From NCBI GenBank assembly GCA_963728295.1, contig CAVSKB010000011.1, positions 1 to 64,000 on the forward strand: DNA of 64,000 nt. The letters run 5' to 3'. The first letter of the stretch is position 1. Each line of letters starts with the position of its first letter. Positions 46,955 through 55,677 of the stretch are shown piece by piece. Position numbers and translations under genes: made by a program. The notes below the pieces were generated by a model. It saw only the letters and a program-made list of their open reading frames with translations, was not told the DNA's origin and did no database searches. Origin of the DNA: DATJKD01 sp963728295. GTDB lineage: Bacteria; Pseudomonadota; Gammaproteobacteria; Steroidobacterales; Steroidobacteraceae.

Positions 46955-47926
46955 ATGAGTTACCGAGCGCGCCTTGTTCTTGCTTTTCTGCTCGCATTCC
47001 CGGTCGTCGCGGGAGCAGCCGCCGATGAGGCCATACGCAGTCAGTTCGCAACCGTCAACGGCGTCAAGTTGCACTACCTGCAGGCCGGCGGCGGAACCGA
47101 AACACCGATCGTCCTGCTGCACGGCTATGCGCAGACCAGTCACATGTGGCGCCCCCTCATCCCGAAGCTTGCGAATCGGCACACCGTGATCGCGCCCGAC
47201 CTTCGGGGTGCGGGCGCTTCTGAGAAGCCGATGAGCGGCTACGAAAAGAAGACGCTGGCGCAGGACATTCATGCGCTGGTGCGGTCGCTGGGATATCCAA
47301 CCGTGCGGATCGTCGGTCACGACATCGGCCTGATGGTGGCGTACGCATACGCTGCGCAGTACCCGCAGGAGGTGGAGAGCATCGTACTGATGGATGCGTT
47401 TCTGCCGGGCGTCGGTGACTGGACCACTGTGTGGCTGCTGCGCGACCTTTGGCACTTCCACTTCTACGGGGAGACCCCGCTGAAACTCGTCGCTGGTCGC
47501 GAACGCATCTACTTCGAGCATTTCTGGAACGATTTCGCCGCGGATCGCACGCACTCCGTATCGGAGAAGGATCGCCAGATATACGCAGCCGCATACGCAC
47601 AGCCGGGCGGCATGCGTGCCGGGTTCGAGTACTTCAAGGCGTTCGAGCAGGACGCCAAGGATTTCGGTGTCTTCGCGAAAACCAAGCTGCCGATGCCGAT
47701 GCTGGTACTCACCGGTGAGAAGGCGTCCGGTGAATTCCTCATCGAGCAGGGCAGGCTGGTCGCGACTGACGTGCGAGGTGTAATCATCAAGGGTTCGGGA
47801 CATTGGCTTATCGACGAGGCGCCGGAACAGACCATGAAGGAACTCGTGGCGTTCCTTGACTCAGACGCGCCCGGTACCTCGTCGCAACGCATTGCGCCGG
47901 CCGAATTCGCCGCGTCGGCGCGTTGA
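46955..47926 (+). CDS. Exported alpha/beta hydrolase, epoxide-hydrolase-like
   Basis: 323 residues. A signal peptide at residues 1-23 (LVLAFLLAFPVVAGAAA) points to the periplasm. Motifs are IVLLHGYAQTSHMWRPLIPK, APDLRGAGASEKP, and the elbow VRIVGHDIGLMVAYAYA, where an Asp takes the nucleophile position, as in epoxide hydrolases and haloalkane dehalogenases. The catalytic His is in IKGSGHWLIDEAP. It starts 9 bp after the GH15 gene and converges with the SDR at 47928, 1 bp away. Confidence 0.88.
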   Translation: MSYRARLVLAFLLAFPVVAGAAADEAIRSQFATVNGVKLHYLQAGGGTETPIVLLHGYAQTSHMWRPLIPKLANRHTVIAPDLRGAGASEKPMSGYEKKTLAQDIHALVRSLGYPTVRIVGHDIGLMVAYAYAAQYPQEVESIVLMDAFLPGVGDWTTVWLLRDLWHFHFYGETPLKLVAGRERIYFEHFWNDFAADRTHSVSEKDRQIYAAAYAQPGGMRAGFEYFKAFEQDAKDFGVFAKTKLPMPMLVLTGEKASGEFLIEQGRLVATDVRGVIIKGSGHWLIDEAPEQTMKELVAFLDSDAPGTSSQRIAPAEFAASAR

Positions 47927-47927
47927 C

Positions 47928-48710
47928 TCAGGCAGTAGGAACGGTGCCGCCGTCGATGACGTATTCGGTTCCGGTGATGGTGGCCGCGCGCGGCGAGGCC
48001 AGAAATGCAACGAGATCCGCCACCTCGTGCGGCTTCGAGGGTCGGCCGATCGGAATGCCGCCCAACGATTGCATGATGATCTGCTTGCCACCCTCATAGC
48101 TTGTCCCGGCTTCTTCAGCGAGTCTCTCCGCCATCGCGACAGCCGCATCGGTCTCGACCCAGCCGGGAGAGACTCGCACGACGCGAACGCCTTTAGGCGA
48201 CACTTCCTTCGACAGACTCTTGCTGTAGGTCGACAGTGCGGCCTTCGCAGCGGCGTAGGCGGTCGTGGATTCCGGCAGCGGAAGCTGACGCTGGATCGAT
48301 GTGATGTGAATGATGACGCCAGACCCCTGTTCGATCATCGATGGCAGAAGCGCGCGATCCAGCCGCACCGCCGACATCAGGTTCTGCTCCAGGGCCTTCG
48401 ACCATTCCGCGTCACTGAGGACCGCGAAGCCGCCTGCGGGCGCACTTGATCCACCAACCACGTTGACGACGATGTCGACGCCGCCGAGCTGTTGTCTGAC
48501 CGCATCTGCGACTGTCGCACAGCCATCCGCGGTCGACACATCCGCTGCAACGAAATGCACGCCTTCGGTCGGCTGCTCGGGAATGGCTCGAGCCGTGGCA
48601 ATCACTTTGACACCGGCCTCGCGGAACACCGCCACTACCGCTGCGCCGATCCCCTTGGTGCCGCCAGTGACGAGCGCCCGTCGGCCTGCAAGCTCAAGAC
48701 TGAAGCTCAC
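47928..48710 (-). CDS. SDR family oxidoreductase
   Basis: 260 residues from a GTG that overlaps the stop of the NTF2-like gene (GTGA), so the two are translationally coupled. Motifs: ALVTGGTKGIGAAVVAVFRE (cofactor), VDIVVNVVGGSSAP, IIHITSIQRQLPLPESTTAY (Ser and Tyr), AAAKAALSTYSKSLSKE (Lys). The open frame extends to 48959 but that part only shadows the upstream gene. Substrate unknown. Probably controlled by the divergent HxlR regulator. Confidence 0.88.
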   Translation of the reverse strand: MSFSLELAGRRALVTGGTKGIGAAVVAVFREAGVKVIATARAIPEQPTEGVHFVAADVSTADGCATVADAVRQQLGGVDIVVNVVGGSSAPAGGFAVLSDAEWSKALEQNLMSAVRLDRALLPSMIEQGSGVIIHITSIQRQLPLPESTTAYAAAKAALSTYSKSLSKEVSPKGVRVVRVSPGWVETDAAVAMAERLAEEAGTSYEGGKQIIMQSLGGIPIGRPSKPHEVADLVAFLASPRAATITGTEYVIDGGTVPTA

Positions 48711-49033
48711 GGGATGATTTCCAGCGCCGCGATCTTTTGCCCTTCGAGTTTGAAGAAGAACCGCAGGTTCACGGGGCTGCCGGGAAAATTGCCAACAAGC
48801 CGACTGGTTACGATGGTTTTCCCATCCCGGTCCTCGGATGCGAACGGCTCGCTTGTGTAGTCGTACTTGGCCGAAGCATCCGCCTTCCATTGCTTGATGG
48901 CAGAGAGTCCGGTGTACGTATGGCCCTCGTCCTTTACGACCGCGTTTTCGGTGAAGCACCGAGCAATGGCCTCGCTGTCCCGCTTGTCCGCAGCAAAATA
49001 CGCGGCAATCGGCCTGGATAGTTCAATCGTCAT
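48707..49033 (-). CDS. NTF2-like / SnoaL-like protein
   Basis: 108 residues from the ATG at 49033 with a GAGGAG box. The NTF2-like cone fold is indicated by ADKRDSEAIARCFTENAVVK, DEGHTYTGLSAIKQWKADAS and LRFFFKLEGQKIAALEIIP. Such proteins are often small enzymes or substrate-binding partners. It is the first gene of a two-gene unit with the SDR, divergent from hxlR-type regulation at 49160. Confidence 0.85.
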   Translation of the reverse strand: MTIELSRPIAAYFAADKRDSEAIARCFTENAVVKDEGHTYTGLSAIKQWKADASAKYDYTSEPFASEDRDGKTIVTSRLVGNFPGSPVNLRFFFKLEGQKIAALEIIP

Positions 49034-49109
49034 GTGCGCTCCTCCTCTGTGCATCCCGCTTCACCCTGCTCGCGCCGCCGCCTCTTGGTTGCAGCACGTA
49101 ATAGATGTC

Positions 49110-49154
49110 AGTACCCTCCTAAAAATGCAAGAACGCACAGAAAAGTAAGGTACT
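49110..49154. promoter_or_regulatory. Candidate operator in the HxlR divergent promoter
   Basis: Perfect 6-base inverted arms AGTACC (49110-49115) and GGTACT (49149-49154), centre to centre 39 bases, lie in the 126-bp region between the NTF2-like/SDR unit and the HxlR gene. HxlR dimers bind inverted repeats in such divergent promoters. The downstream arm is 5 bases before the HxlR start codon, which would suit autorepression. The assignment is inference. Confidence 0.4.
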
Positions 49155-49159
49155 CACCC

Positions 49160-49522
49160 ATGAGTAAGCAGGAGTACACGCCGACTTCGGCGGCCATCGG
49201 GGTCGAGCAGGCTTTCAAGATGCTCGAGGGTCGCTGGAAACTCCTGATCCTTTTCCACTTATTCGGCGGCAAGCTGCTGCGGTTTTCAGATCTGGAGCGC
49301 GCCATCCCTGCTATCTCGCAGAAGATGCTGATCCAGCAGCTCAGGCAGATGGAAAGCGACGGAATCGTCAGGCGGATTGTCCACCATCAAGTTCCGCCAA
49401 AGGTCGAGTATGGTCTCACCGAATGGGGCCAGACACTGTGTCCGGCACTCGATGCGTTGTTGACGTGGGCCGAGAAACGCAACTCCGCGAGCCCAGTGGT
49501 ACGGCACAACGGGAATCGATGA
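49160..49522 (+). CDS. HxlR family transcriptional regulator
   Basis: 120 residues, a winged-helix MarR/HxlR-type protein: VEQAFKMLEGRWKLLILFHL, GGKLLRFSDLERAIPAISQK, MLIQQLRQMESDGIVRRIVH, VEYGLTEWGQTLCPALDALL. There is no N-terminal Cys, so thiol sensing is not evident. It is divergent from the NTF2-like/SDR unit and ends 11 bp before xdhC, so it may regulate both that unit and the molybdenum hydroxylase operon. Confidence 0.9.
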   Translation: MSKQEYTPTSAAIGVEQAFKMLEGRWKLLILFHLFGGKLLRFSDLERAIPAISQKMLIQQLRQMESDGIVRRIVHHQVPPKVEYGLTEWGQTLCPALDALLTWAEKRNSASPVVRHNGNR

Positions 49523-49532
49523 GGTTGCCGCG

Positions 49533-50540
49533 ATGGTGATTCACGCGCACGCCGCTTCGTCCGCGAAAGGCTCGTTGGATCCGTCCGAGTATGACCCTGA
49601 GGCTGCGGCTGAGATCAACAGCTCGCCGGCCGGCGGCCAGCGCGCTGTAATCGATGCAGCGGTAGCATTGCACCGCGCCGGCCGTGCGTTTGCGCTCGCG
49701 ATCGTCGTCGACACCGAAGGCTCGACATATCGCAAGCGCGGCGCGGTCGCGCTGGTGACCGACGATGGCCGCCGGATAGGGGTGATTTCTGGCGGCTGTC
49801 TCGAAGCGGGACTCGAGACGCTCGGCCGGGAAGTGCTCGCCAGCGATGCGCCATGCATGATGGTGTTCGACACGCGCAGCGACGACGATCTCGTTTTCGG
49901 CTCAGGGACCGGATGCCGCGGTCGAATGCACGTGGTCGCGGTGCCGGTTCGGCCCGGCCGTCCGTCCGTAGCGTTCGATGCGATAGCAAGAGCTCACACG
50001 CGTCGCGAGAGTGCGGTCATTGAGCTTGCGGAGGTCGCGCCGGGCCGGTTCGGACACGGTCGCGTCAACATCGAGTCACCGCCGACGCTGGTCGCGATCG
50101 GCGCTGGACCGGAACTGCCGCCACTGTTGCGGATCGCTCGCACGCTGGGCTGGTTCACGTGTGTCTCGGACCACCGTGACGGCTTGCTGTCCGCCGAGCG
50201 GATCGTCGACGCCGACCTAGTCCTGCGAGGCCGCCCGAAGACCGCGCTTGGCGAACTCGGGGGGCAGCGCATCGACGCAGCGATCGTGATGACACATTTG
50301 GCAGAAGTTGATCTCGAAGCGCTGACCGCGATCGCGGGTTCGAATGTCAGCTACGTCGGACTCCTCGGTCCGCCCGGTCGACGCGACGAGCTGCTCGGAC
50401 AATTGCGCGAGGCTGACCGAAGGGCGCTGCAGGGCCGGTTGCACGCACCCGTGGGACTGCCGCTCGGCGGCGAAGGACCAGAAGCGATCGCGCTCGCGAT
50501 CGCGGCCGAGCTCCAGCAGGAATTTCAAAGGTCGCGATGA
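49533..50540 (+). CDS. XdhC-type molybdenum cofactor insertion protein
   Basis: 335 residues. The N-terminal XdhC domain shows FALAIVVDTEGSTYRKRGAV, GRRIGVISGGCLEAGLE and GTGCRGRMHVVAVPV; the C-terminal Rossmann part has LVAIGAGPELPPLLRIARTL, SYVGLLGPPGRRDELLGQL, and LHAPVGLPLGGEGPEAIAL. XdhC proteins bind and sulfurate the molybdenum cofactor and hand it to xanthine-dehydrogenase family enzymes, here surely the 51648 large subunit. ATGA overlap with the next gene. Confidence 0.92.
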   Translation: MVIHAHAASSAKGSLDPSEYDPEAAAEINSSPAGGQRAVIDAAVALHRAGRAFALAIVVDTEGSTYRKRGAVALVTDDGRRIGVISGGCLEAGLETLGREVLASDAPCMMVFDTRSDDDLVFGSGTGCRGRMHVVAVPVRPGRPSVAFDAIARAHTRRESAVIELAEVAPGRFGHGRVNIESPPTLVAIGAGPELPPLLRIARTLGWFTCVSDHRDGLLSAERIVDADLVLRGRPKTALGELGGQRIDAAIVMTHLAEVDLEALTAIAGSNVSYVGLLGPPGRRDELLGQLREADRRALQGRLHAPVGLPLGGEGPEAIALAIAAELQQEFQRSR

Positions 50541-51116
50541 CACCGGCAAGACATGCGGCACTGTTGCTTGCCGCGGGCGGATCGCGCCGGCTCGGAACAC
50601 TGAAGCAGTTGCTCGAGATCGACGCCGAACCGCTCGTGCGCCGAGCCGCGCGTGCGCTGCTCGCGACGCAGCCGGGCGGGCTGTACGTCGTGGTCGGCGC
50701 GCATGCGGAGGAGGTGTTTCGAGCGGTCGCGGAGGCGACCGCGGAAAGGATCGATTGCCCCGACTGGGAAGAGGGACTGTCCGCGTCCCTGCGTGCAGGC
50801 GTTGCCGCTCTTCCGGGCGATATCGATGGCGTACTCGTCGCGCTCTGCGATCAGCCGGCAATGGACGCAGTGCACCTGCAACGGTTGATCGAGAGGTTTC
50901 GCCTGCACCCGAGCGATGCGGTCGCGAGCGCCTATTCGCGAGTTCTCGGCGTGCCCGCCGTGTTGCCGCGCGCATGGTTCGAAGAGCTTTCCGAGTTACG
51001 AGGCGATCTGGGTGCAAGAGAATTGCTGCGGTCAGCGTCGCAGGTGGTGCACGCAGTCGAGGCGCCGGACCCTGGCGTTCGACGTCGACAAGTCGTCAGA
51101 TCGCTCGCAACACTGA
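50537..51116 (+). CDS. MobA/MocA-like nucleotidyltransferase, frameshift near the end
   Basis: The N-terminal signature LLLAAGGSRRLGTLKQLLEI is that of NTP-transferases that add CMP or GMP to the molybdenum cofactor (MocA type). ALCDQPAMDAVHLQRLIER is the metal-binding part. As written, the frame runs to 51187 with an atypical tail; removing one C from the CCC near 51070 gives the expected C-terminus LAFDVDKSSDRSQH ending at 51116, 48 bp before the next start. I annotate that end. Probably makes the cytosine dinucleotide form of the cofactor for the hydroxylase. Confidence 0.85.
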
Positions 51117-51164
51117 TGCGTGCAGGAACGCTGCACGACGAAATATCCCAACGGGGAGCGACAC

Positions 51165-51645
51165 ATGGCCTTCACAATCAAGGTTAACGGTACGCAGCAT
51201 CAGCGTCGATGTTGACGGCGATACGCCGCTGCTTTGGGTCCTGCGCGACGTGCTCGGCATGACCGGCACGAAGTTTGGTTGCGGCAGGGCCCTGTGCGGC
51301 GCTTGCACGGTCCACCTGAACGGCGTCGCGACCCGCTCTTGCGTAATGCCCATCGAAAGCGTCGGCGATGCGGCGGTCACGACAATCGAAGCCATCGGTA
51401 CCACGGCGGCCGGACGCAGTATCCAGAGAGCCTGGCTCGATCTCGAGGTGGTCCAGTGCGGGTACTGCCAATCGGGTCAGATCATGTCCGCATCTGCGCT
51501 TCTGGCGAGCAATCCGCATCCGAACGACGCCGACATTGACGATGCGATGTCCGGGAACATCTGCCGCTGCGGTACCTACGTGCGCGCTCGTGAAGCCATC
51601 AAACGCGCAGCGCAGGCATCAGCGGCGAGCGGGAAGGAGGGCTGA
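51165..51645 (+). CDS. 2Fe-2S subunit of a molybdenum hydroxylase, frameshift at the N-terminus
   Basis: The start MAFTIKVNGTQH (51165, GGGGAG box upstream) is followed near 51200 by one extra C; removing it joins to SVDVDGDTPLLWVLRDVLGM. The plant-type 2Fe-2S cysteines are in TKFGCGRALCGACTVHLNG and the second cluster in VVQCGYCQSGQIMSASALLA and SGNICRCGTYVRAREAIK. About 159 residues, the usual size of the IorA/CoxS small subunit. It carries electrons from the large subunit encoded 2 bp downstream. Confidence 0.9.
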
Positions 51646-51647
51646 TC

Positions 51648-53852
51648 ATGAAATTCGATAAGCTCAGCTCAATCGCCCCTGACCGCCAAGACTCGCCCCC
51701 GGGTAATGGTGTGTCGCGGCGGATCTTTCTCAAGGGTGGTGTCGCCGCCGGCGGCGGACTCATGCTGGGCTTTGGGCTGCCCGCGTTTGTCGGCGACGTC
51801 ATGGCGGAAGGGTCAAGCAGCTTTGCGCCCAACGCCTTCATTCGCATCGGCAGCGACGGGTCGGTGACGCTAACCATGCCTTATGTGGAGATGGGGCAGG
51901 GCACGTACACCTCCATACCCATGCTCATTGCAGAGGAGTTGGAGGTGGCCTTGAGCCAGGTGCGCCTGGAGCATGCGCCACCGGATGAAAAGCACTATGC
52001 CAACCCGCTCCTGGGCGGCCAACAGGGCACGGGCGCATCAACCGCGATACGGGCGGTGTGGGAACCGCTGCGGCAAGCCGGTGCGACTGCCAGAGTGATG
52101 CTGATCGCTGCGGCGGCTAAGCGCTGGAAGGTGGAGCCATCCTCGTGTCACGCGGAGCGCGGCGAAGTCGCTCACAAGGCGAGCGCGCGCAGGATCACTT
52201 ACGGCGCTCTTGTCGGGGATGCAGCGGAGATGCCCGTTCCTGAGAAAGTGGCGCTCAAGCGCCCGGAGGAATTCAAGCTGATCGGTACGCCGGCCAAGCG
52301 ACTTGATGCGCCGTCTAAGGTCAACGGAACGGCCATCTACGGAATCGATGTCAAATTGCCGGGGTTGAAAATCGCGACGCTCGCGCAGTCGCCCGTGTTC
52401 GGGGGCCGGCTGAAAAGCGTCGACGACACAGCGACCAGGGCAGTCAAGGGTGTCCGTCAGATCGTGAAGCTGGACGATGCGGTTGCCGTCGTGGCCGACC
52501 ATATGGGGGCGGCGAAAAAGGGCCTCGCGGCCCTGAAGATTCAATGGGACAACGGACCAAACGCGACGCTCAGCACCGAGGACATCGCCCGTGATCTCGA
52601 AAGAGGGACGCTCAATGCAGGGGCGGTTGCGCAGAACGTAGGTGATGTTGCCCAAGCAATCACGCGGGCCGCCGCCAAGGTCGACTCGATTTATCAGGTT
52701 CCGTTTCTTGCCCATGCGGCGATGGAGCCCATGAACTGTACGGTCGCTGTTCGCAAGGACAGTTGCGAGGTCTGGGTCGGCAACCAGGTCATCGCCCGGG
52801 CACAGGCCACCGCCGCAAAAACCACCGGACTGCCGTTGGACAAGGTCGTGGTGCACAACCATCTGATCGGCGGCGGCTTCGGTCGCCGGCTCGAAATTGA
52901 CGGCGTCACCCGCGCGGTTCAGATCGCCATGCATGTGGACGGTCCGGTGAAAGTCGTCTGGACCCGCGAGGAAGACATCCAGCACGACATGTACCGGCCT
53001 TACTTCTTCGACCGCATGTCCGCTGGCCTCGATGAGGAGGGCATGCCGCTTGCCTGGAATCATCGCTTCGCGGGCTCCTCGATCCTCGCCCGATGGCTCC
53101 CTCCGGCCTTTAACAATGGTATCGATCCCGACACAATCGACGGCGCGATCAACCTGCCCTATGCCCTTCCGAACATGCGCGTCGAATATTTGCGGATGGA
53201 GCCTCCGGGCATTCCCACCGCTTTCTGGCGCAGCGTAGGCCCCTCGCACACCGTGTTTGTGGTCGAAAGCTTCATGGATGAACTCGCGGCGACAGCGAAG
53301 AAGGATCCGGTCGACTATAGGCGAGCTCTCCTCGACCAGGCGCCCCGCGCGAGGGCCGTTCTGCAACTTGCCGCCGACAAGGCCGGCTGGGGACAGCCGC
53401 TACCTAAAGGATCCGGCCGCGGGGTTTCGCTCCAGTTCGTGTTCGGGACCTACATGGCGCAGGTCGCTGAAGTCGAGGTGTCGAAGGATGGCGAAGTTCG
53501 CGTCCGCCGTGTCGTCTGCGCGGTCGATTGCGGTTCAGTCGTGAATCCCGACACCGTCCGGGCACAGGTCGAGGGTGGCGTGATCTTCGGTATCTCTGCC
53601 GCTCTCTTCGGAGAAATCACCCTGAAGGACGGTCGGGTCGAACAGGCCAACTTCGATACATACCGTGTCCTGCGCATGAACGAGGCGCCGAGCATTGAGG
53701 TGCACATCGTCAAGAACACCGAATCCCCAGGTGGGATGGGGGAGGCGGGAACGTCCGCCATCGTACCTGCCGTCACGAACGCGATCTTCGCCGCCACCGG
53801 GAAGCGCCTGCGAAGGCTGCCGGTCGATCCAACGGAGCTGAAACACGCGTGA
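51648..53852 (+). CDS. Molybdenum hydroxylase large subunit, isoquinoline 1-oxidoreductase (IorB)-like
   Basis: 734 residues. A Tat signal SRRIFLKGGVAAGGGLMLGF near residue 22 shows folded export, as in IorB-type enzymes. The aldehyde-oxidase/xanthine-dehydrogenase-like layout follows: TMPYVEMGQGTYTSIPMLIA, NPLLGGQQGTGAST, AKVNGTAIYGID-like KVNGTAIYGIDVKLPG, and HNHLIGGGFGRRLEIDG for the cofactor. The catalytic Glu lies in PGGMGEAGTSAIVPAV. It hydroxylates a heterocycle or aldehyde; no FAD subunit is present, so electrons probably pass to a cytochrome. Operon: HxlR, xdhC, mocA, 2Fe-2S, large subunit. Confidence 0.92.
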   Translation: MKFDKLSSIAPDRQDSPPGNGVSRRIFLKGGVAAGGGLMLGFGLPAFVGDVMAEGSSSFAPNAFIRIGSDGSVTLTMPYVEMGQGTYTSIPMLIAEELEVALSQVRLEHAPPDEKHYANPLLGGQQGTGASTAIRAVWEPLRQAGATARVMLIAAAAKRWKVEPSSCHAERGEVAHKASARRITYGALVGDAAEMPVPEKVALKRPEEFKLIGTPAKRLDAPSKVNGTAIYGIDVKLPGLKIATLAQSPVFGGRLKSVDDTATRAVKGVRQIVKLDDAVAVVADHMGAAKKGLAALKIQWDNGPNATLSTEDIARDLERGTLNAGAVAQNVGDVAQAITRAAAKVDSIYQVPFLAHAAMEPMNCTVAVRKDSCEVWVGNQVIARAQATAAKTTGLPLDKVVVHNHLIGGGFGRRLEIDGVTRAVQIAMHVDGPVKVVWTREEDIQHDMYRPYFFDRMSAGLDEEGMPLAWNHRFAGSSILARWLPPAFNNGIDPDTIDGAINLPYALPNMRVEYLRMEPPGIPTAFWRSVGPSHTVFVVESFMDELAATAKKDPVDYRRALLDQAPRARAVLQLAADKAGWGQPLPKGSGRGVSLQFVFGTYMAQVAEVEVSKDGEVRVRRVVCAVDCGSVVNPDTVRAQVEGGVIFGISAALFGEITLKDGRVEQANFDTYRVLRMNEAPSIEVHIVKNTESPGGMGEAGTSAIVPAVTNAIFAATGKRLRRLPVDPTELKHA

Positions 53853-53860
53853 ACCGGTAT

Positions 53861-54262
53861 TCACTTGGCCAACACGACGAGCGGCTTGCCTTTTTCGACG
53901 ACATATGTGGCGAGCTCAGACCCCTTGCCGCTGCCGACGTTCTTTGCCCCATGGTTCACTCCAGCCGGGATGTACAAGACGTCGCCGGCCTTGAGCGTCA
54001 TCGCCCCCTTGCCCTCGACTTGATACTCCCACACGCCTTCGAGCACGTAGATGATCTCTTCTCCAGGATGCGAGTGCATGGGGAACGCCACTCCCGGGTC
54101 AAGATCGACGCGCACCTGGAGCACCTCGCGTCCGGGCACGCTGAGATCGTGCCGTTGGAGCTCGGTGCGCTTGACTCCCTGCTGCTGAGCTGACGCCGAG
54201 TGCAGCGCTACGCCGCTTGCGACGATCAATATCGTCGCTACCCATGTTCGAGTCGCTTTCAT
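53861..54262 (-). CDS. Exported cupin-domain protein
   Basis: 133 residues from the ATG at 54262, which gives a signal peptide (TWVATILIVASGVALHSASA). One cupin domain: FPMHSHPGEEIIYVLEGVWE (His, His, Glu metal ligands), MTLKAGDVLYIPAGVNHGAK (second motif His). Likely periplasmic, metal-binding; role unknown. It is the last gene of the minus-strand block and converges with the molybdenum hydroxylase operon 8 bp away. Confidence 0.85.
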   Translation of the reverse strand: MKATRTWVATILIVASGVALHSASAQQQGVKRTELQRHDLSVPGREVLQVRVDLDPGVAFPMHSHPGEEIIYVLEGVWEYQVEGKGAMTLKAGDVLYIPAGVNHGAKNVGSGKGSELATYVVEKGKPLVVLAK

Positions 54263-54306
54263 GTGAATCCTCGTGGCTTTGCTGGTCAGTAGAGCCAAGC
54301 CGTCCG

Positions 54307-55677
54307 TCATGAGGGCTGGAGAGCCTGTGACATCGGACGACGTTGTGCAGTCGCAATCTGGGCGTGAAGTGCCTTCAGTGCGTCGAGATAGATCTCGGAG
54401 AACGTGGGGAACGGCTGGATGGTGTCGCGCAGAACGTCTAGCGGCACGCGGGCGCGGATTGCAAGAGTGGCCTGCTGCAGCCACTCACCGGCCTCGGGGC
54501 CGAGCGCGTAGGCGCCGGTCAGCCGCTGACCGTCGCTGAGCAGGGTCATGAATCCGTTCGATTCTGCGTAGGCGCGCGTGTAGGTGGCGGTCTTCGGCAC
54601 CGCCGACACCCGGGCGGTCGCGCTAAAGGAGGCCTCGGCCGCGCCGACCGACGCGGCCTGCGGATCCGTGAAGACGACCCGCGGAACCGCTTCGTAGTTG
54701 GCCTCGCGCGGCTCGCCGAGGATGTTCGCCGCGACGACCCGAGCCTGATACTTCCCGACGTGCGTCAGCGGCCAGATACCGGTGACATCGCCAACGGCCC
54801 ACAGCCGCTCGCCCGCGCTCAGGCGCGCGTCGACCGGTATTCCGCGACCGTCCGTCTTGATGCCGACTGTCTCCAGGCCGAGCGCGTCGACGCGCGGGCG
54901 CCGGCCGGTCGCGACGAGCAGCCGGTCCCCGGTCAGCTTGCGGCCGTCGTCCAGTTCCAGCGTGTACTCCTCGCCCTCGCGCCGCGCGGCGGTCGCGTGT
55001 ACGCCGAGCGCGATCTCGATGCCGTCGCGGCGGAGAACGTCGCCGAGTGCCTCACCCAGCGGCCGCGGCTCGCGGGATAGCACGTGCTTGGCGCCCTCGA
55101 CGAGTGTCACTTCGCCGCCCAGCCGATGAACCGCCTGCGCCATTTCTACACCGACCGGCCCACCCCCGAGCACGAGTAGCCGACGGGGGATAGCCTTCAT
55201 GCCAGTCGCTTCGCGGTTCGTCCAGATGCCTTCGAGGTCGCGCAGGCCCGGCACGGGCGGGATGATCGGCTCGGAACCGGTGGCGATGACCACGTGCTCG
55301 GCGGTGTGACGAACGCCGTCGACCTCGACCACGCCCACCGCCGCGAGCCGCCCGCGACCGCGAAGCAAATCAATGCCGCGATCGGCGAGCCAACGCTCCT
55401 GGCCGGCGTCGGAATAGTTCGAAACCATGTAGTCGCGCCAGGCAAGAGCCGCCTCGACGTTCACCTGCGCGGCGGCTGCCGCATTGTTCGCGGCGTGCGC
55501 CGCCTCTCCCGGGCGAAGCAGCGTCTTGGATGGGATGCACGCCCAGTACGAGCACTCGCCACCGACCAGCTCGCGCTCGACGAGCGCGACGCGCAGACCG
55601 CCTTCGGCCAGCGCGCCGGCGCAGTGCTCGCCCGGCGAGCCGCCGCCGATGACGATGACGTCGTAGTCGCTGCTCAC
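54307..55677 (-). CDS. FAD-dependent pyridine nucleotide-disulfide oxidoreductase
   Basis: 456 residues. An FAD Rossmann motif (DVIVIGGGSPGEHCAGALAE) and the redox-active disulfide GGECSYWACIPSKTLL mark a group I flavin disulfide reductase, like dihydrolipoyl dehydrogenase or mercuric reductase. The NAD(P) motif is LLVLGGGPVGVEMAQAVHRL; LWAVGDVTGIWPLTHVGKYQ is the second FAD motif. The C-terminal dimerization domain is present, but the last residues lack the usual HxHPTxxE motif, so the active-site His pair is not evident. ATGA overlap with the VOC gene upstream. Confidence 0.88.
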   Translation of the reverse strand: MSSDYDVIVIGGGSPGEHCAGALAEGGLRVALVERELVGGECSYWACIPSKTLLRPGEAAHAANNAAAAAQVNVEAALAWRDYMVSNYSDAGQERWLADRGIDLLRGRGRLAAVGVVEVDGVRHTAEHVVIATGSEPIIPPVPGLRDLEGIWTNREATGMKAIPRRLLVLGGGPVGVEMAQAVHRLGGEVTLVEGAKHVLSREPRPLGEALGDVLRRDGIEIALGVHATAARREGEEYTLELDDGRKLTGDRLLVATGRRPRVDALGLETVGIKTDGRGIPVDARLSAGERLWAVGDVTGIWPLTHVGKYQARVVAANILGEPREANYEAVPRVVFTDPQAASVGAAEASFSATARVSAVPKTATYTRAYAESNGFMTLLSDGQRLTGAYALGPEAGEWLQQATLAIRARVPLDVLRDTIQPFPTFSEIYLDALKALHAQIATAQRRPMSQALQPS

